Positions 51,856 to 60,225 of a stretch of DNA of 64,000 bases are shown here, one piece after another. The DNA lies in assembly GCA_002798195.1 (NCBI GenBank), contig NWQM01000004.1, forward strand, positions 124,001-188,000. Direction: 5' to 3'. The position numbers and the translations under genes are program-made. The stretch's first letter is position 1. Each line of letters opens with the position of its first letter. Under the pieces are notes generated by a model. The model was not told the origin of the DNA, made no database searches, and was given only the letters and a program-made list of their open reading frames with translations. Source of the stretch: Lysobacteraceae bacterium NML03-0222 (GTDB lineage: Bacteria > Pseudomonadota > Gammaproteobacteria > Xanthomonadales > Xanthomonadaceae).

Positions 51856-53681
51856 AACGGGCGCTCCAAAGGTTGTGGCAGCGTCATGGCGGCGCTTGCG
51901 GGGGAACCACTGGCCTTCTGCTGGGCAGCGATCCAACTCTCAATATCGTCTGGCGGCACATCCATCAGCCGCAGCGTGCCTTCCATCACACTGCGAAACA
52001 CCGGCGCAGAAACCAGACCACCGTAATAGCCCTTGGCAGGGTCGGGGTCATCGACCGACACCACCATTGCGTAGCGCGGGTTTTCTACCGGCACAAGGCC
52101 GGCAAAAAACGCCACGTAACGGCGTGAATAACCGCTTTTGCCACCCGACTTGCGCGCCGTGCCGGTCTTGCCAGCCACGTGATAGCCCAGAATCGCCGCC
52201 TGGGTGGCCGTGCCACCGGGCTCGGTCACGGTTTGCATCATCTGCACCACATTGCGCGCGATTCCGGCATCCAGCACCTGACGACGCTCGCTCACCTCGC
52301 CTTTGATGAAGGTCGGGCGCACCGCCACGCCGTCATTGGCCAGCGTGGCATAGGCATGCACAATCTGCATGGGCGTGACATTCAACGCATAACCATAGGA
52401 CATGGTTTGCTTGCTGGTGCCATCCCAGCGTGCAGGCTCGCGCAACAGGCCAGCCGCTTCGCCCGGGAAGTTGATGCCGGTGCGCTGGCCATAACCAAAC
52501 TTGTGCAGAAAATCGTAGAGCTGCTGATTGCTGAGCTTGCGTGCAATCAGCGCCATGCCCACGTTCGAGCTTTTCTGAATCAATCCGGTGGTGGTCAACG
52601 TGCCGTAATTGCGGGTATCGGTAGTGCGATAACCCCCATTGGCAATCCAGCCTGGGCTGACATTGAACGTGGAGTTGACCGAAATCACCCCGGCCTCAAG
52701 CCCGGCTGCCACCGTGAGAGGCTTGATGGTGGAGCCTGGCTCCAGCAGATCAGTCAGCGCACGGTTGCGGCGCGCCTCGGGACTGACACTGGCGATGTTA
52801 TTGGGGTTGTACGAGGGCAGGTTGGCCATCGCCAACACTTCGCCATTGCGCACATCCAGCACCACCGCAGAGCCACTGGCTGCGCCGCTTTTCTCAAGCA
52901 TTGCCTTCAGCTCGCGATAGGTCAGGTACTGGATGCGCCGGTCGATGCTCAGCACCACATCCTGACCCGGCTCGGCAGCACGCAGCAAATCCAGATGCTC
53001 GACATAGCGGCCACGGTTATCGCGCACCACTTGCTTGAGTCCCGGCTTGCCCGTCAGCACATCATTGAAGGCCAGCTCAATGCCTTCCTGCCCCTTGTCA
53101 TCGATATTGGTAAAGCCAAGGATGTGCGCAAAGGCTTCGCCCTGCGGGTAGAAACGGCGAAATTCACGGGTGCTGTAAACCCCCGGAAGCCCCAGGGCAA
53201 TGACCGCCTCACCTGCAGCCGGGCTGAGCCCACGCTTTGCCCAGTGAAAGGTTTTATCGCTACGGGCATGCAGTTCTTCACTGAGCTTGACGGGGTTCAA
53301 CCCCAGCGCCTCGGCAAGACGGCTGATGCCCTGCTCAAGCCCAAGGCTTGACGCGCCACCTTCTCCCTTGAGACCTGCAAACAACTCACGCGGATTGATC
53401 CAAATGGAAGCCACCGGGCTGGATACCGCCAATGGCTCACCATTGCGATCGGTAATCATGCCGCGGATCGACGGAATCGGTACTTCACGCTGGCTGCGGC
53501 TATCGCCCTTTTTTTGGTAAAAATCCTGATTGACAAGCTGCACCCATTCGGCACGCAGCACCAAGGCGCTGGTCAGGACAATCAGCCCGACACCGGTCAG
53601 CAACACGCGCTGGCGCACATCCAGCGACAGCCAGTCGTTGATGACTTCCTTTGGCGTGCGTTTGCGGCGACTAGGCTTCAT
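51852..53681 (-). CDS. ftsI: Septal peptidoglycan transpeptidase FtsI (PBP3)
   Basis: Cross-links septal peptidoglycan with FtsW. It has 609 residues: a cytoplasmic tail, one helix (VLLTGVGLIVLTSALVL), a dimerisation domain, and a transpeptidase domain. The active-site SxxK is LEPGSTIKPLTV (about residue 315), SxN is KSSNVGMAL (about 370) and KTG is GKTGTARKSGG (about 503). It is coupled on both sides by ATGA overlaps (ftsL, murE). Confidence 0.97.
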   Translation of the reverse strand: MKPSRRKRTPKEVINDWLSLDVRQRVLLTGVGLIVLTSALVLRAEWVQLVNQDFYQKKGDSRSQREVPIPSIRGMITDRNGEPLAVSSPVASIWINPRELFAGLKGEGGASSLGLEQGISRLAEALGLNPVKLSEELHARSDKTFHWAKRGLSPAAGEAVIALGLPGVYSTREFRRFYPQGEAFAHILGFTNIDDKGQEGIELAFNDVLTGKPGLKQVVRDNRGRYVEHLDLLRAAEPGQDVVLSIDRRIQYLTYRELKAMLEKSGAASGSAVVLDVRNGEVLAMANLPSYNPNNIASVSPEARRNRALTDLLEPGSTIKPLTVAAGLEAGVISVNSTFNVSPGWIANGGYRTTDTRNYGTLTTTGLIQKSSNVGMALIARKLSNQQLYDFLHKFGYGQRTGINFPGEAAGLLREPARWDGTSKQTMSYGYALNVTPMQIVHAYATLANDGVAVRPTFIKGEVSERRQVLDAGIARNVVQMMQTVTEPGGTATQAAILGYHVAGKTGTARKSGGKSGYSRRYVAFFAGLVPVENPRYAMVVSVDDPDPAKGYYGGLVSAPVFRSVMEGTLRLMDVPPDDIESWIAAQQKASGSPASAAMTLPQPLERPL

Positions 53682-53941
53682 GGCCGCACCAACACGATTT
53701 CATGCGCCTCGGGCGCCACCATGCCCAGCCGCTCGCGCGCCGCCTTGTCAATCAGCGTGCTTTCGGCATACGTGGCCTGCTCAAGCTGCAACTGCTTGAA
53801 CTCCAGCTCCAGCCGGTCGCGCACGTTCTCGGCCTTGACGATTTCAGAAAACACCTGACGGTGGCGGTGACGCGCCTCAACACGCATCACCGCCGTAGCG
53901 ATACAGGCCAGCAGCAGAACCAAAAGCAACAAGCGCATCAT
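53678..53941 (-). CDS. ftsL: Cell division protein FtsL
   Basis: Small bitopic protein of the FtsQLB complex. It has 87 residues: an N-terminal helix MMRLLLLVLLLACIATAVM, then a periplasmic coiled coil (SEIVKAENVRDRLELEFKQLQLEQ) and a short C-terminus. The position between rsmH and ftsI, with ATGA overlaps at both ends, confirms the assignment despite weak sequence conservation. Confidence 0.92.
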   Translation of the reverse strand: MMRLLLLVLLLACIATAVMRVEARHRHRQVFSEIVKAENVRDRLELEFKQLQLEQATYAESTLIDKAARERLGMVAPEAHEIVLVRP

Positions 53942-54888
53942 GGCTGCACCTGCGCAATCTTTTCTGCCACCCGCAGCACGGCGCTGCGCGCACGCGGATT
54001 GGCGCGATTTTCTTCTTCATCGGCCTTGATGGCCGAGCCAATCAGCTTCAGTGTGGGCGTGAATGTCTGCAACTGCGGCAGGCGGCGATCGGCCGGCGGC
54101 GCTTTGGCCTTGCTCGCCATAAACTGCTTGACGATCCGGTCTTCCAGCGAATGAAAGCTGATGACCGCAAGCCGACCTGCCGGGCGCAAGGCATCATGCG
54201 CAGCGGCAAGACCGGCCTCCAGATCCTGCAATTCGCGGTTGATATGGATGCGAATGGCCTGAAAGCTGCGCGTGGCCGGATGGCTGCTGTCCTTGCCGCG
54301 CGGCATATGGGCGGCAATGACCTCGGCCAGATCCAGCGTCCGCAAAAATGGCCTGTGTGTCCGGCGCGCAACGATGGCACGAGCAATACGGCGGCTCATG
54401 CGCTCCTCGCCATAGCGCCACAGCACATCGGCGATTTCACGCTCATCGGCCGCCGCCAGCCATTGGGCAGCACTCTGCCCGGCGTCCTGATTCATGCGCA
54501 TATCCAAAGGGCCATCTTTGCTGAAGGAAAAGCCACGCTCGGCCACATCCAGCTGCGGCGAGGACACGCCCAGATCCAGCAACACACCATCCAGGCCATC
54601 ACGCACCGCCTGCCATTGCCCCAGCTCGGCAAAACTGCCGTGATATATCTGCACGCGGGCATCGGCGCCAAAACGAGTCTTGGCGGTTTCGATGGCGGCC
54701 ACGTCCTTGTCCATCACCAGCAACTTGCCGGCATCGCCAAGCTGCGCCAACACGCCGGCCGCATGACCGCCACGGCCAAACGTGCCGTCCAGATAGACGC
54801 CATCGGCCTTGATTGCCAGGCCCTCCAGTACCGGCTGATACAGCACCGGCACATGCGCAGACGGGGGATTGCTCGCCATGCCCATCAC
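53938..54888 (-). CDS. rsmH: 16S rRNA (cytosine-1402-N4)-methyltransferase
   Basis: Methylates N4 of C1402 in the 16S decoding centre. It works on the same nucleotide as RsmI, encoded at 56013-56849. It has 316 residues: HVPVLYQPVLEGL, the SAM motif YLDGTFGRGGHAAGVL, and LLDLGVSSPQLDVAERGFSF. The start at 54888 overlaps the mraZ stop (ATGA); ATGs slightly downstream are alternatives. Confidence 0.96.
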   Translation of the reverse strand: MMGMASNPPSAHVPVLYQPVLEGLAIKADGVYLDGTFGRGGHAAGVLAQLGDAGKLLVMDKDVAAIETAKTRFGADARVQIYHGSFAELGQWQAVRDGLDGVLLDLGVSSPQLDVAERGFSFSKDGPLDMRMNQDAGQSAAQWLAAADEREIADVLWRYGEERMSRRIARAIVARRTHRPFLRTLDLAEVIAAHMPRGKDSSHPATRSFQAIRIHINRELQDLEAGLAAAHDALRPAGRLAVISFHSLEDRIVKQFMASKAKAPPADRRLPQLQTFTPTLKLIGSAIKADEEENRANPRARSAVLRVAEKIAQVQP

Positions 54889-55334
54889 AAGCTCAGCCCT
54901 TCCAGCAAGTCGCTATCCATGTCCTCATCGGACAGTGTCCGAGCAATCTGCGCGGCGTGGGCTTCCTCACTCCACAACTCGAATTTATTGCCCATGCCAA
55001 TCAGGATGGCGCGACGCTCGATGCGAACTGCCTTACGCTGGCTGGCGCTGATGCTGATACGGGCGCTGCCATCGAGCACTTGCAGGCTTGCCGAGCCCAC
55101 CAGCTTGAATTGCATCAGGCGCGCAGAGCTTTTGGTGCTTGGCAGGGCATTGACCTTGTCGCGCACGCCTTCCCAGACCGGCTGCGGATAGATATACAGC
55201 GAGCCGGACTCGAACGGGTTGTAAGTCACCACCAAATGACCGCCACAGACCTGCTCAACCTGCTCACGAAAGCAGGTCGGGATAGTCAGTCGCCCTTTTT
55301 CATCAAGGGTGATGGCGGTTTCGCCTTGGAACAT
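54885..55334 (-). CDS. mraZ: Transcriptional regulator MraZ
   Basis: AbrB-like DNA-binding protein that represses its own dcw promoter. It has 149 residues with two SpoVT/AbrB-type halves (FQGETAITLDEKGRLTIPT and a second near ISISASQRKAVRIERRA). The start at 55334 is the family N-terminus; the frame runs further upstream without similarity. Its predicted operator, four GTGG repeats at 10-bp spacing, lies at 55375-55414. First gene of the dcw cluster. Confidence 0.95.
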   Translation of the reverse strand: MFQGETAITLDEKGRLTIPTCFREQVEQVCGGHLVVTYNPFESGSLYIYPQPVWEGVRDKVNALPSTKSSARLMQFKLVGSASLQVLDGSARISISASQRKAVRIERRAILIGMGNKFELWSEEAHAAQIARTLSDEDMDSDLLEGLSL

Positions 55335-55374
55335 GGCTGGACAGTGGCTCGGTCTTGGGAACGATGGGATCAAA

Positions 55375-55414
55375 TGGAAACCACTAAATTCCACCTTATC
55401 CCACGATTTGCCAC
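55375..55414 (-). promoter_or_regulatory. MraZ-box array upstream of mraZ
   Basis: On the minus strand GTGG occurs four times at exact 10-bp spacing (plus-strand CCAC at 55381, 55391, 55401 and 55411). MraZ of E. coli binds direct TGGG repeats with the same 10-bp period. The array overlaps the -10 box, consistent with autorepression. Confidence 0.8.
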
Positions 55415-55441
55415 AATAAGTTTCACCCCCCCCCTTGTCAA
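55413..55441 (-). promoter_or_regulatory. dcw (Pmra) promoter with nine-G spacer run
   Basis: Minus strand: perfect -35 TTGACA (55441-55436), 17-nt spacer, -10 TATTGT (55418-55413). The spacer contains a homopolymer of nine G (plus-strand C at 55426-55434). It drives mraZ and the division cluster. Confidence 0.75.
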
Positions 55442-55646
55442 CCGGCTTTGCTGAACCGTTTTCCTTGCCACATCAATATCTTGCAGAGAACTTCAGAACT
55501 AACTCAAAGGTTTTCTCGCAAGCAATTGTTGTGCATTGGTTCACATCTTTGGCGCACGTTTTGTACGCGCTCCCCGGTTCATTTCATGAATACGGGCAAG
55601 CAGCGACCTGCCAGCTGAATAAAGGCCGAACTGCGAGAAAATCCGT
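55442..55646. other. Non-coding gap between rnpB and the dcw promoter
   Basis: No credible gene. The only structure seen is a perfect 10-bp inverted repeat, TTTTCTCGCA (55512-55521) and TGCGAGAAAA (55632-55641), about 110 bp apart. It has no known meaning; it might be a distant hairpin or chance. Confidence 0.5.
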
Positions 55647-55996
55647 GAAGTGGCGGAGCCGGCCGATAAGCCGGGTTCTGTCGTGGACAGTCATTCTTCT
55701 TGGCCTGCCATCACTGACAGGCTCCAGCAACCTACCCGGTGCCGACGCGGGTCACGCCATGGCACCCTATTTGGTCTTGCTCCCGATGGGGTTTGCCGTG
55801 CCGGTGGGTTGCCCCACTCGCGGTGCGCTCTTACCGCACCATTTCACCCTTACCGCGCCCGAGGGCGTGGCGGTATCTTTCTGTTGCACTTTCCGTCGGC
55901 TCACGCCGCCCAGGCGTTACCTGGCATCGCACCCTGTGGAGCCCGGACTTTCCTCGACACCGCAAAGGTGCCGCGACTGTCTGGCCGACTCCGCCG
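55647..55996 (-). ncRNA. rnpB: RNase P RNA (type A)
   Basis: Catalytic RNA that matures tRNA 5' ends. The minus strand contains the bacterial core: CCAGACAGTCGC at the 5' end, GAGGAAAGTCCGGGCTCC soon after, GGTAAGAGCGCACC-type central sequences, and ACAGAACCCGGCTTATCGG at the 3' end. P1 pairs GGCGGAGTCGGCC (55995-55983) with GGCCGGCTCCGCC (55664-55652). A -10-like TACAAT (56007-56002) fits the predicted 5' end and lies only 6 bp past the rsmI stop. Ends are accurate to a few bases. Confidence 0.93.
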
Positions 55997-56012
55997 CGCG
56001 CATTGTAGCGAC

Positions 56013-56849
56013 TTACTGCTGCCCGTAGAGCGCCTTGCGTGGTGCGCCGCTCAGTTCTGCGGCAATCTTGGCAGCGGTCGAAGGCGGCAGATGCGCCAGC
56101 AGCGCACGATAGATGCGCAAGCCTTCGGCCTGTTGCGCTTCGCCGCTGTCAGCCGCCCCTTCAATCAACACCACGAACTCACCTTTTTGCTGGTTGGCAT
56201 CGGCTTCCACTTGCGCTGTGATTTCGGCGAGGCGACCATCCAGCACTGTCTCAAAAAGTTTGGTCAGCTCGCGCGCCAGTGCTGCTTTGCGCTCGCCGCC
56301 GAATACTTCACCCGCATCGCGCAAGAATTCGCAAATGCGATGCGAGGACTCGTAAAAAATCATCGTCCGGCGCTCGCCCGCCAGCGCCTGCAAACGCTCG
56401 CGTCTGGCACCCGCCTTGGCTGGCAAAAAGCCTTCAAACACGAAGCGGTCGCTCGGCAATCCCGCCACCGAAAGCGCCGCAATCAGGGCCGATGCCCCCG
56501 GCACCGGGCTGACCCGCACCCCGGCCTTGCGCGCCGCCTGCACCAGCCGGAAGCCCGGGTCACTCACCAGCGGCGTGCCGGCGTCGGAAATCAAGGCCAG
56601 CGATTCACCGGCCAAGAGCCGCGCCACCAACTTTTCCGCCAGCGCCTCCTCGTTATGCTCATGCAGCGCCAGCAGCGGCGTATCGATGCCGAACTGTTGC
56701 AACAGGGGGCGGCTATGGCGTGTATCCTCGGCACAAATCGCTGCCACTGCGCGCAAAGTCTCTACCGCGCGCGGGCTGAAATCGCCCATATTGCCGATGG
56801 GCGTGGCCACCACATACAGGCTGGCGGGTGAAGCAGATACAGGCGGCAT
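56013..56849 (-). CDS. rsmI: 16S rRNA (cytidine-1402-2'-O)-methyltransferase
   Basis: Methylates the ribose of C1402. It has 278 residues of the tetrapyrrole-methylase fold: SLYVVATPIGNMGDFSPRAVE at the N-terminus (split here by family motif VATPIGN), CAEDTRHSRPLL, and LISDAGTPLVSDPG. Divergent from lpoA; the yraL-yraM-yraN arrangement is conserved across gammaproteobacteria. rnpB follows after 16 bp. Confidence 0.96.
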   Translation of the reverse strand: MPPVSASPASLYVVATPIGNMGDFSPRAVETLRAVAAICAEDTRHSRPLLQQFGIDTPLLALHEHNEEALAEKLVARLLAGESLALISDAGTPLVSDPGFRLVQAARKAGVRVSPVPGASALIAALSVAGLPSDRFVFEGFLPAKAGARRERLQALAGERRTMIFYESSHRICEFLRDAGEVFGGERKAALARELTKLFETVLDGRLAEITAQVEADANQQKGEFVVLIEGAADSGEAQQAEGLRIYRALLAHLPPSTAAKIAAELSGAPRKALYGQQ

Positions 56850-56911
56850 GCGTTTCTCCGACTAAAGCGCGGGTAGAATCGTAAAGCAAACATCCTCAAG
56901 AGTTTCCAGAC

Positions 56912-58234
56912 ATGCGCAATGCTCATTTCCGTGTGCTTTTGTTGGCAGGCCTGCTGGGGCTGGCTGGCTGTGTCAGCACCCCTGGCGTAACCACGGTCAA
57001 AGCGCCGCCCACTCCCAGCGCCTTTACCCAGGCGCATCAACTGGCGCAGAGTGATGTACGCGGCAATGCTGCGCAAATCGAAGCCTTGCTGGCCACACTG
57101 GACGATGCCAGCCTTGCCCATCACACCACCGCCCTGGCCGCCAACGACCCGCTGTATGCCCTGGCCGGTCGCGCCATGCTGCGCCGTGGCCTGACGCCGC
57201 CGCATCCCTTCAATCGCGGCCCCGAGCTTGGCGGCCGTGCGCCAGCGGCGGCCGATGGCTACCGCCCCCCCAACGCGCTGGCCGTACTGCTGCCCCTGAC
57301 CGGCGCCATGGCCAATGCCGCCAAACCGGTACGTGACGGCCTGATGGCCGCCTATTACGCTGAGCGCCGTACCCGTCCGCCGGTGCGCTTTTACGACACC
57401 AGCGCCGGAGTGGTGGCCGCCTACCAGCGCGCCGTGGCCGATGGCGCCGATTATGTGGTGGGGCCATTGCAGCGCGGCGAGGTGGACACGCTGTTTGCCC
57501 AAAGCCAACTGCCAGTGCCGGTCTTGGCACTCAACCGTGGCGAGCGTGAAACGCCCGAAAGCCATATCGCCTTCTCGCTGGCACCTGAAGATGAAGGCAT
57601 CGCCGCTGCCGAATGGCTGATTGCCCGCCAGGCCAGCCGTGCAGTGGTGATTCTCAATCCTGGCGATGACGCCCTGCGCCGCGCCGCCAATGCCTTTTCC
57701 GAGCGACTGCACCAGCGCGGCGGACAGGTCGTCGAAACCGTGCGGCTGGGCAGCGCGCCCGCCCGCTTGGACACGCTCTCCGCCCATGCGCCGGTAGATG
57801 CGGTGTATTTCGCCATCCGCGGCGAGCAAGCCCGCAGCCTGATGCCACAGCTCAACCAGCAACCGGCACTGGCAGGGGCAGCGCGCATTGCTGCGTCACA
57901 AATCACCAGCGGCATGGGCAATACCGAAGACGCCAGCGCACTGGATGGCATCGTTTTCCCCGGCGAATCGCTGCAAACCCGCAACATCTCTGGCCTGCCG
58001 GGCAATCCTGGCGCCCTTACCCCAACCGCACGCGGCGGCGCTGCGCGCCTGTTCGCCTTCGGTTATGACGCCTGGCTGATTACCGCCTACCCCGAGCGCC
58101 TCAGCCATCCGCGTGAAGGCGGCCTGGGCGGGGCAACCGGTGTATTGAAACTCGACGGCTTTGGCAATATCACCCGCAGTCCGGACTGGTCGGTACTGCG
58201 TGGCGGCGTTGCCCTGCCCCATCGTGACCGCTGA
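56912..58234 (+). CDS. lpoA: Penicillin-binding protein activator LpoA-like lipoprotein (short form)
   Basis: Outer-membrane lipoprotein that in E. coli activates PBP1A. It has 440 residues with lipobox LLGLAGC (Cys 20). The C-terminal periplasmic-binding-protein-like domain starts near residue 110 (PNALAVLLPLTGAMANAAKPV). The N-terminal TPR-like domain is reduced to under 100 residues, against about 230 in E. coli (678 residues in total). Convergence of synteny (rsmI, yraN) and sequence supports the family; the truncated N-domain leaves function uncertain. Confidence 0.85.
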   Translation: MRNAHFRVLLLAGLLGLAGCVSTPGVTTVKAPPTPSAFTQAHQLAQSDVRGNAAQIEALLATLDDASLAHHTTALAANDPLYALAGRAMLRRGLTPPHPFNRGPELGGRAPAAADGYRPPNALAVLLPLTGAMANAAKPVRDGLMAAYYAERRTRPPVRFYDTSAGVVAAYQRAVADGADYVVGPLQRGEVDTLFAQSQLPVPVLALNRGERETPESHIAFSLAPEDEGIAAAEWLIARQASRAVVILNPGDDALRRAANAFSERLHQRGGQVVETVRLGSAPARLDTLSAHAPVDAVYFAIRGEQARSLMPQLNQQPALAGAARIAASQITSGMGNTEDASALDGIVFPGESLQTRNISGLPGNPGALTPTARGGAARLFAFGYDAWLITAYPERLSHPREGGLGGATGVLKLDGFGNITRSPDWSVLRGGVALPHRDR

Positions 58235-58592
58235 GCACCTCAAGACCGGACAGGCGGCAGAACACGCCGCCTGCCATTGGCTTGAAACCCATGGCCTGCG
58301 CCTGGTTGCCCGCAATCAGCGCTGGCGTGATGGCGAACTGGATTTGGTGATGCGCGATGGCAATACCTTGGTGTTTGTCGAAGTACGCTACCGCGCCAAT
58401 GACCGCTACGGGGGCGCTGCCGCCTCCGTCACCCGCAGCAAACAGCAGCGCCTGATTCGCGCTGCCGGACATTTTCTTGCCGCCCACCCGGCACTGGCAC
58501 AGCTACCCTGCCGCTTCGATGTCATTACTGCCTGCGGCAATCCTGAAAGCCCGCAACTAGACTGGCTGCGCAACGCCTTTGCGGCGCAATAA
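58224..58592 (+). CDS. yraN: YraN-family (UPF0102) nuclease-like protein
   Basis: A 122-residue endonuclease-fold protein of unknown function. The catalytic-like residues are in DGELDLVMRDGNTLVFVEVRYR, the D..E.K-type core with Arg in place of Lys. The GTG at 58224 is chosen because TAEHLKTGQAAEHAA matches the family N-terminus; it overlaps the lpoA stop. An ATG in frame at 58161 would reach further into lpoA. Its position directly after lpoA is conserved. Confidence 0.85.
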   Translation: MTAEHLKTGQAAEHAACHWLETHGLRLVARNQRWRDGELDLVMRDGNTLVFVEVRYRANDRYGGAAASVTRSKQQRLIRAAGHFLAAHPALAQLPCRFDVITACGNPESPQLDWLRNAFAAQ

Positions 58593-59315
58593 TCACACCC
58601 AGTCGCGCATCGCCTCGCGCACTTCCGGCAGGCAGCGGCGACTGACATCCAGCGGCTTGTCCACGCCGTGCAGCCAGACATGCGCTTTGCCATCGCTATC
58701 GCGTTGCAGCTCCTTGAGTGCGTCGCGGGCAATCAGGCAGTTGCGATGGATGCGCAAGAAGCGCTCGCCAAATTCTTCTTCCAGTGACTTCAGGCTTTCT
58801 TCAATCAAGTCTTCACCACCGCTGTGGTGAACCACCACGTATTTTTCCTCGGCCTGCAGATAGCGGATATCCACTACCGGAATCAGCCGCATATGCCCGC
58901 CCAAGCGGGCGCATAGCTGGGTTCTGACATGCACTGCTGGGGTGATTTGCGCCACGCCCAGCCGCTGCCGCGCCCGGCGCAGCGTTTCAGCCAGCCGCTC
59001 GCTGCGGAAAGGTTTGACCAGATAGTCCAGTGCCGCATTGTCAAAAGCCGCCAACGCATGTTCATCGTAAGCGGTGCAGAAGGCAATCAGGGGCGGCGCG
59101 GCCAGTTGCTGCAATTGCCGTGCCACTTCCAGCCCGCTCATGTCCGGCATATGGATATCCAACATCACCAAATCCGGATGATGCGTATCACAGGCCAGAA
59201 GCGCCGAGTGTCCATCAATGGCCTCCGCCACTATCTCCACATCCGCCTCACGCTGCAGCATGGTGCGCAATCTGGCGCGCGCCAGCGGCTCGTCATCGAC
59301 AATCAGCACTTTCAT
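58593..59315 (-). CDS. algR: LytTR-family response regulator (AlgR-like)
   Basis: A 240-residue response regulator. The receiver domain opens MKVLIVDDEPLARARLRTML, with the phosphoacceptor Asp in LVMLDIHMPDMSGLEVA, the Thr/Ala switch FCTAYDEHA and Lys in LVKPFRSERL. The C-terminal LytTR DNA-binding domain contains VDIRYLQAEEKYVVVH and FLRIHRNCLIAR. In Xanthomonas and Pseudomonas relatives regulate exopolysaccharide and pili. No AlgZ-type histidine kinase is next to it. It is convergent with yraN, the coding regions touching without overlap. Confidence 0.88.
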   Translation of the reverse strand: MKVLIVDDEPLARARLRTMLQREADVEIVAEAIDGHSALLACDTHHPDLVMLDIHMPDMSGLEVARQLQQLAAPPLIAFCTAYDEHALAAFDNAALDYLVKPFRSERLAETLRRARQRLGVAQITPAVHVRTQLCARLGGHMRLIPVVDIRYLQAEEKYVVVHHSGGEDLIEESLKSLEEEFGERFLRIHRNCLIARDALKELQRDSDGKAHVWLHGVDKPLDVSRRCLPEVREAMRDWV

Positions 59316-59339
59316 AAGCCCCCCCTGTTTGCAGCCTGA

Positions 59340-60020
59340 TTAATTCTGCATGGAAAACCGCTGCGCGAACCAAGCACCAAGGTCGGCGATTTCCTCGGCA
59401 GATACCTGATGCATCATCGGATAGGCATGCCAATCCACCTCAAAACCGGCATCACGCAGCATATCGCGGCTACGCTTGCCGCCCGTGTAGGGCACCACTG
59501 GGTCATGCAGGCCATGCGCCATGAACACCGGCTGTTTGCGCGCTGCATCGGTGAGTTTCGCCATGCTGGCTGAGCCCAGCGGCAGATAGGTGGACAAGGC
59601 CACCAACCCGGCCAGCGGCTCGGCACGCTCAATCCCAGCCGCCAGCGTAATCGCCCCCCCCTGCGAGAACCCGGCCAGGAAAATACGGTTGGCCGGAATG
59701 CCGCGCTGGACTTCACGCGCAATCAAAAGTTCGATTTGCGCCACCGACTCGGCCACGCCTTCGGCGTCGGCACGATTGGACAAATCCATATCGCGGATGT
59801 CATACCAGCCACGCATCGGCACACCACCATTGATGGTGATGGGACGCACCGGCGCATTGGGAAACACAAAACGCAAGGCAGGCCAATCCGGCTGAATCAG
59901 CTCCGGCACAATCGGCTCAAAATCATGGGCATCCGCCCCCAAGCCATGCAGCCAAATCACTGCCCACTGTGGCTGCTCGCCAGTTTCGCGCTCAATACAT
60001 TCAGGGATGGATACGTTCAT
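59340..60020 (-). CDS. Carboxylesterase/phospholipase, alpha/beta hydrolase
   Basis: A 226-residue enzyme of the EstB/YpfH (acyl-protein thioesterase-like) family. WAVIWLHGLGADAHDFEPIV gives the oxyanion loop, FLAGFSQGGAITLAAGIE the nucleophile Ser, HGLHDPVVPY the Asp and YPMMHQVSAEEI the His. No signal peptide, so cytoplasmic. Physiological substrate unknown; short-chain esters or lysophospholipids are usual. It lies upstream of the response regulator gene with a 24-bp gap and may be co-transcribed with it. Confidence 0.9.
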   Translation of the reverse strand: MNVSIPECIERETGEQPQWAVIWLHGLGADAHDFEPIVPELIQPDWPALRFVFPNAPVRPITINGGVPMRGWYDIRDMDLSNRADAEGVAESVAQIELLIAREVQRGIPANRIFLAGFSQGGAITLAAGIERAEPLAGLVALSTYLPLGSASMAKLTDAARKQPVFMAHGLHDPVVPYTGGKRSRDMLRDAGFEVDWHAYPMMHQVSAEEIADLGAWFAQRFSMQN

Positions 60021-60084
60021 AACGCTCGCAATTTAACCAAAGCTCATAGCCTGACATGATTTTTCAGCTGCGGGGAGATGCACG

Positions 60085-60116
60085 GAAAAACAAAACCCGG
60101 CATTGACTGCCGGGCT
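60085..60116 (-). terminator. Rho-independent terminator of rpoD-tRNA
   Basis: On the minus strand CCCGGCA / TGCCGGG with a 5-nt loop is followed by TTTTGTTTTT. It lies 25 bp past the tRNA 3' end. Confidence 0.88.
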
Positions 60117-60138
60117 TTCATTGCAAACACACTTGATT

Positions 60139-60214
60139 TGGTGGGCCCACCAGGATTCGAACCTGGAACCAAAGGATTATGAGTCCTCTGCTCTAACCGT
60201 TGAGCTATAGGCCC
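60139..60214 (-). tRNA. ileX: tRNA-Ile2 (anticodon CAT, lysidine-modified)
   Basis: A 76-nt cloverleaf with encoded CCA. The acceptor stem GGGCCTA pairs with TGGGCCC, the D-arm is AGCTCAACGGTTAGAGC, the T-loop is TTCGAAT and the anticodon loop is CTCATAA. CAT could be Met or Ile2. The overall sequence, especially the AGCTCA..GGTTAGAGCAG D-arm and the ACTCATAATC loop, resembles E. coli ileX, so isoleucine (AUA reading after TilS modification) is preferred. It is 11 bp downstream of rpoD. Confidence 0.88.
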
Positions 60215-60225
60215 TTGAGCTGCAA

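Noticed and set aside
55435..56831. Plus-strand open frames over rnpB and rsmI
   Set aside because: They are antisense to a structured RNA and to rsmI, with no ribosome-binding sites or domains.
60139..60214. Elongator tRNA-Met
   Set aside because: The CAT anticodon allows it, but the arms resemble Ile2 (ileX) more than metT; a lysidine-synthetase substrate is more likely.
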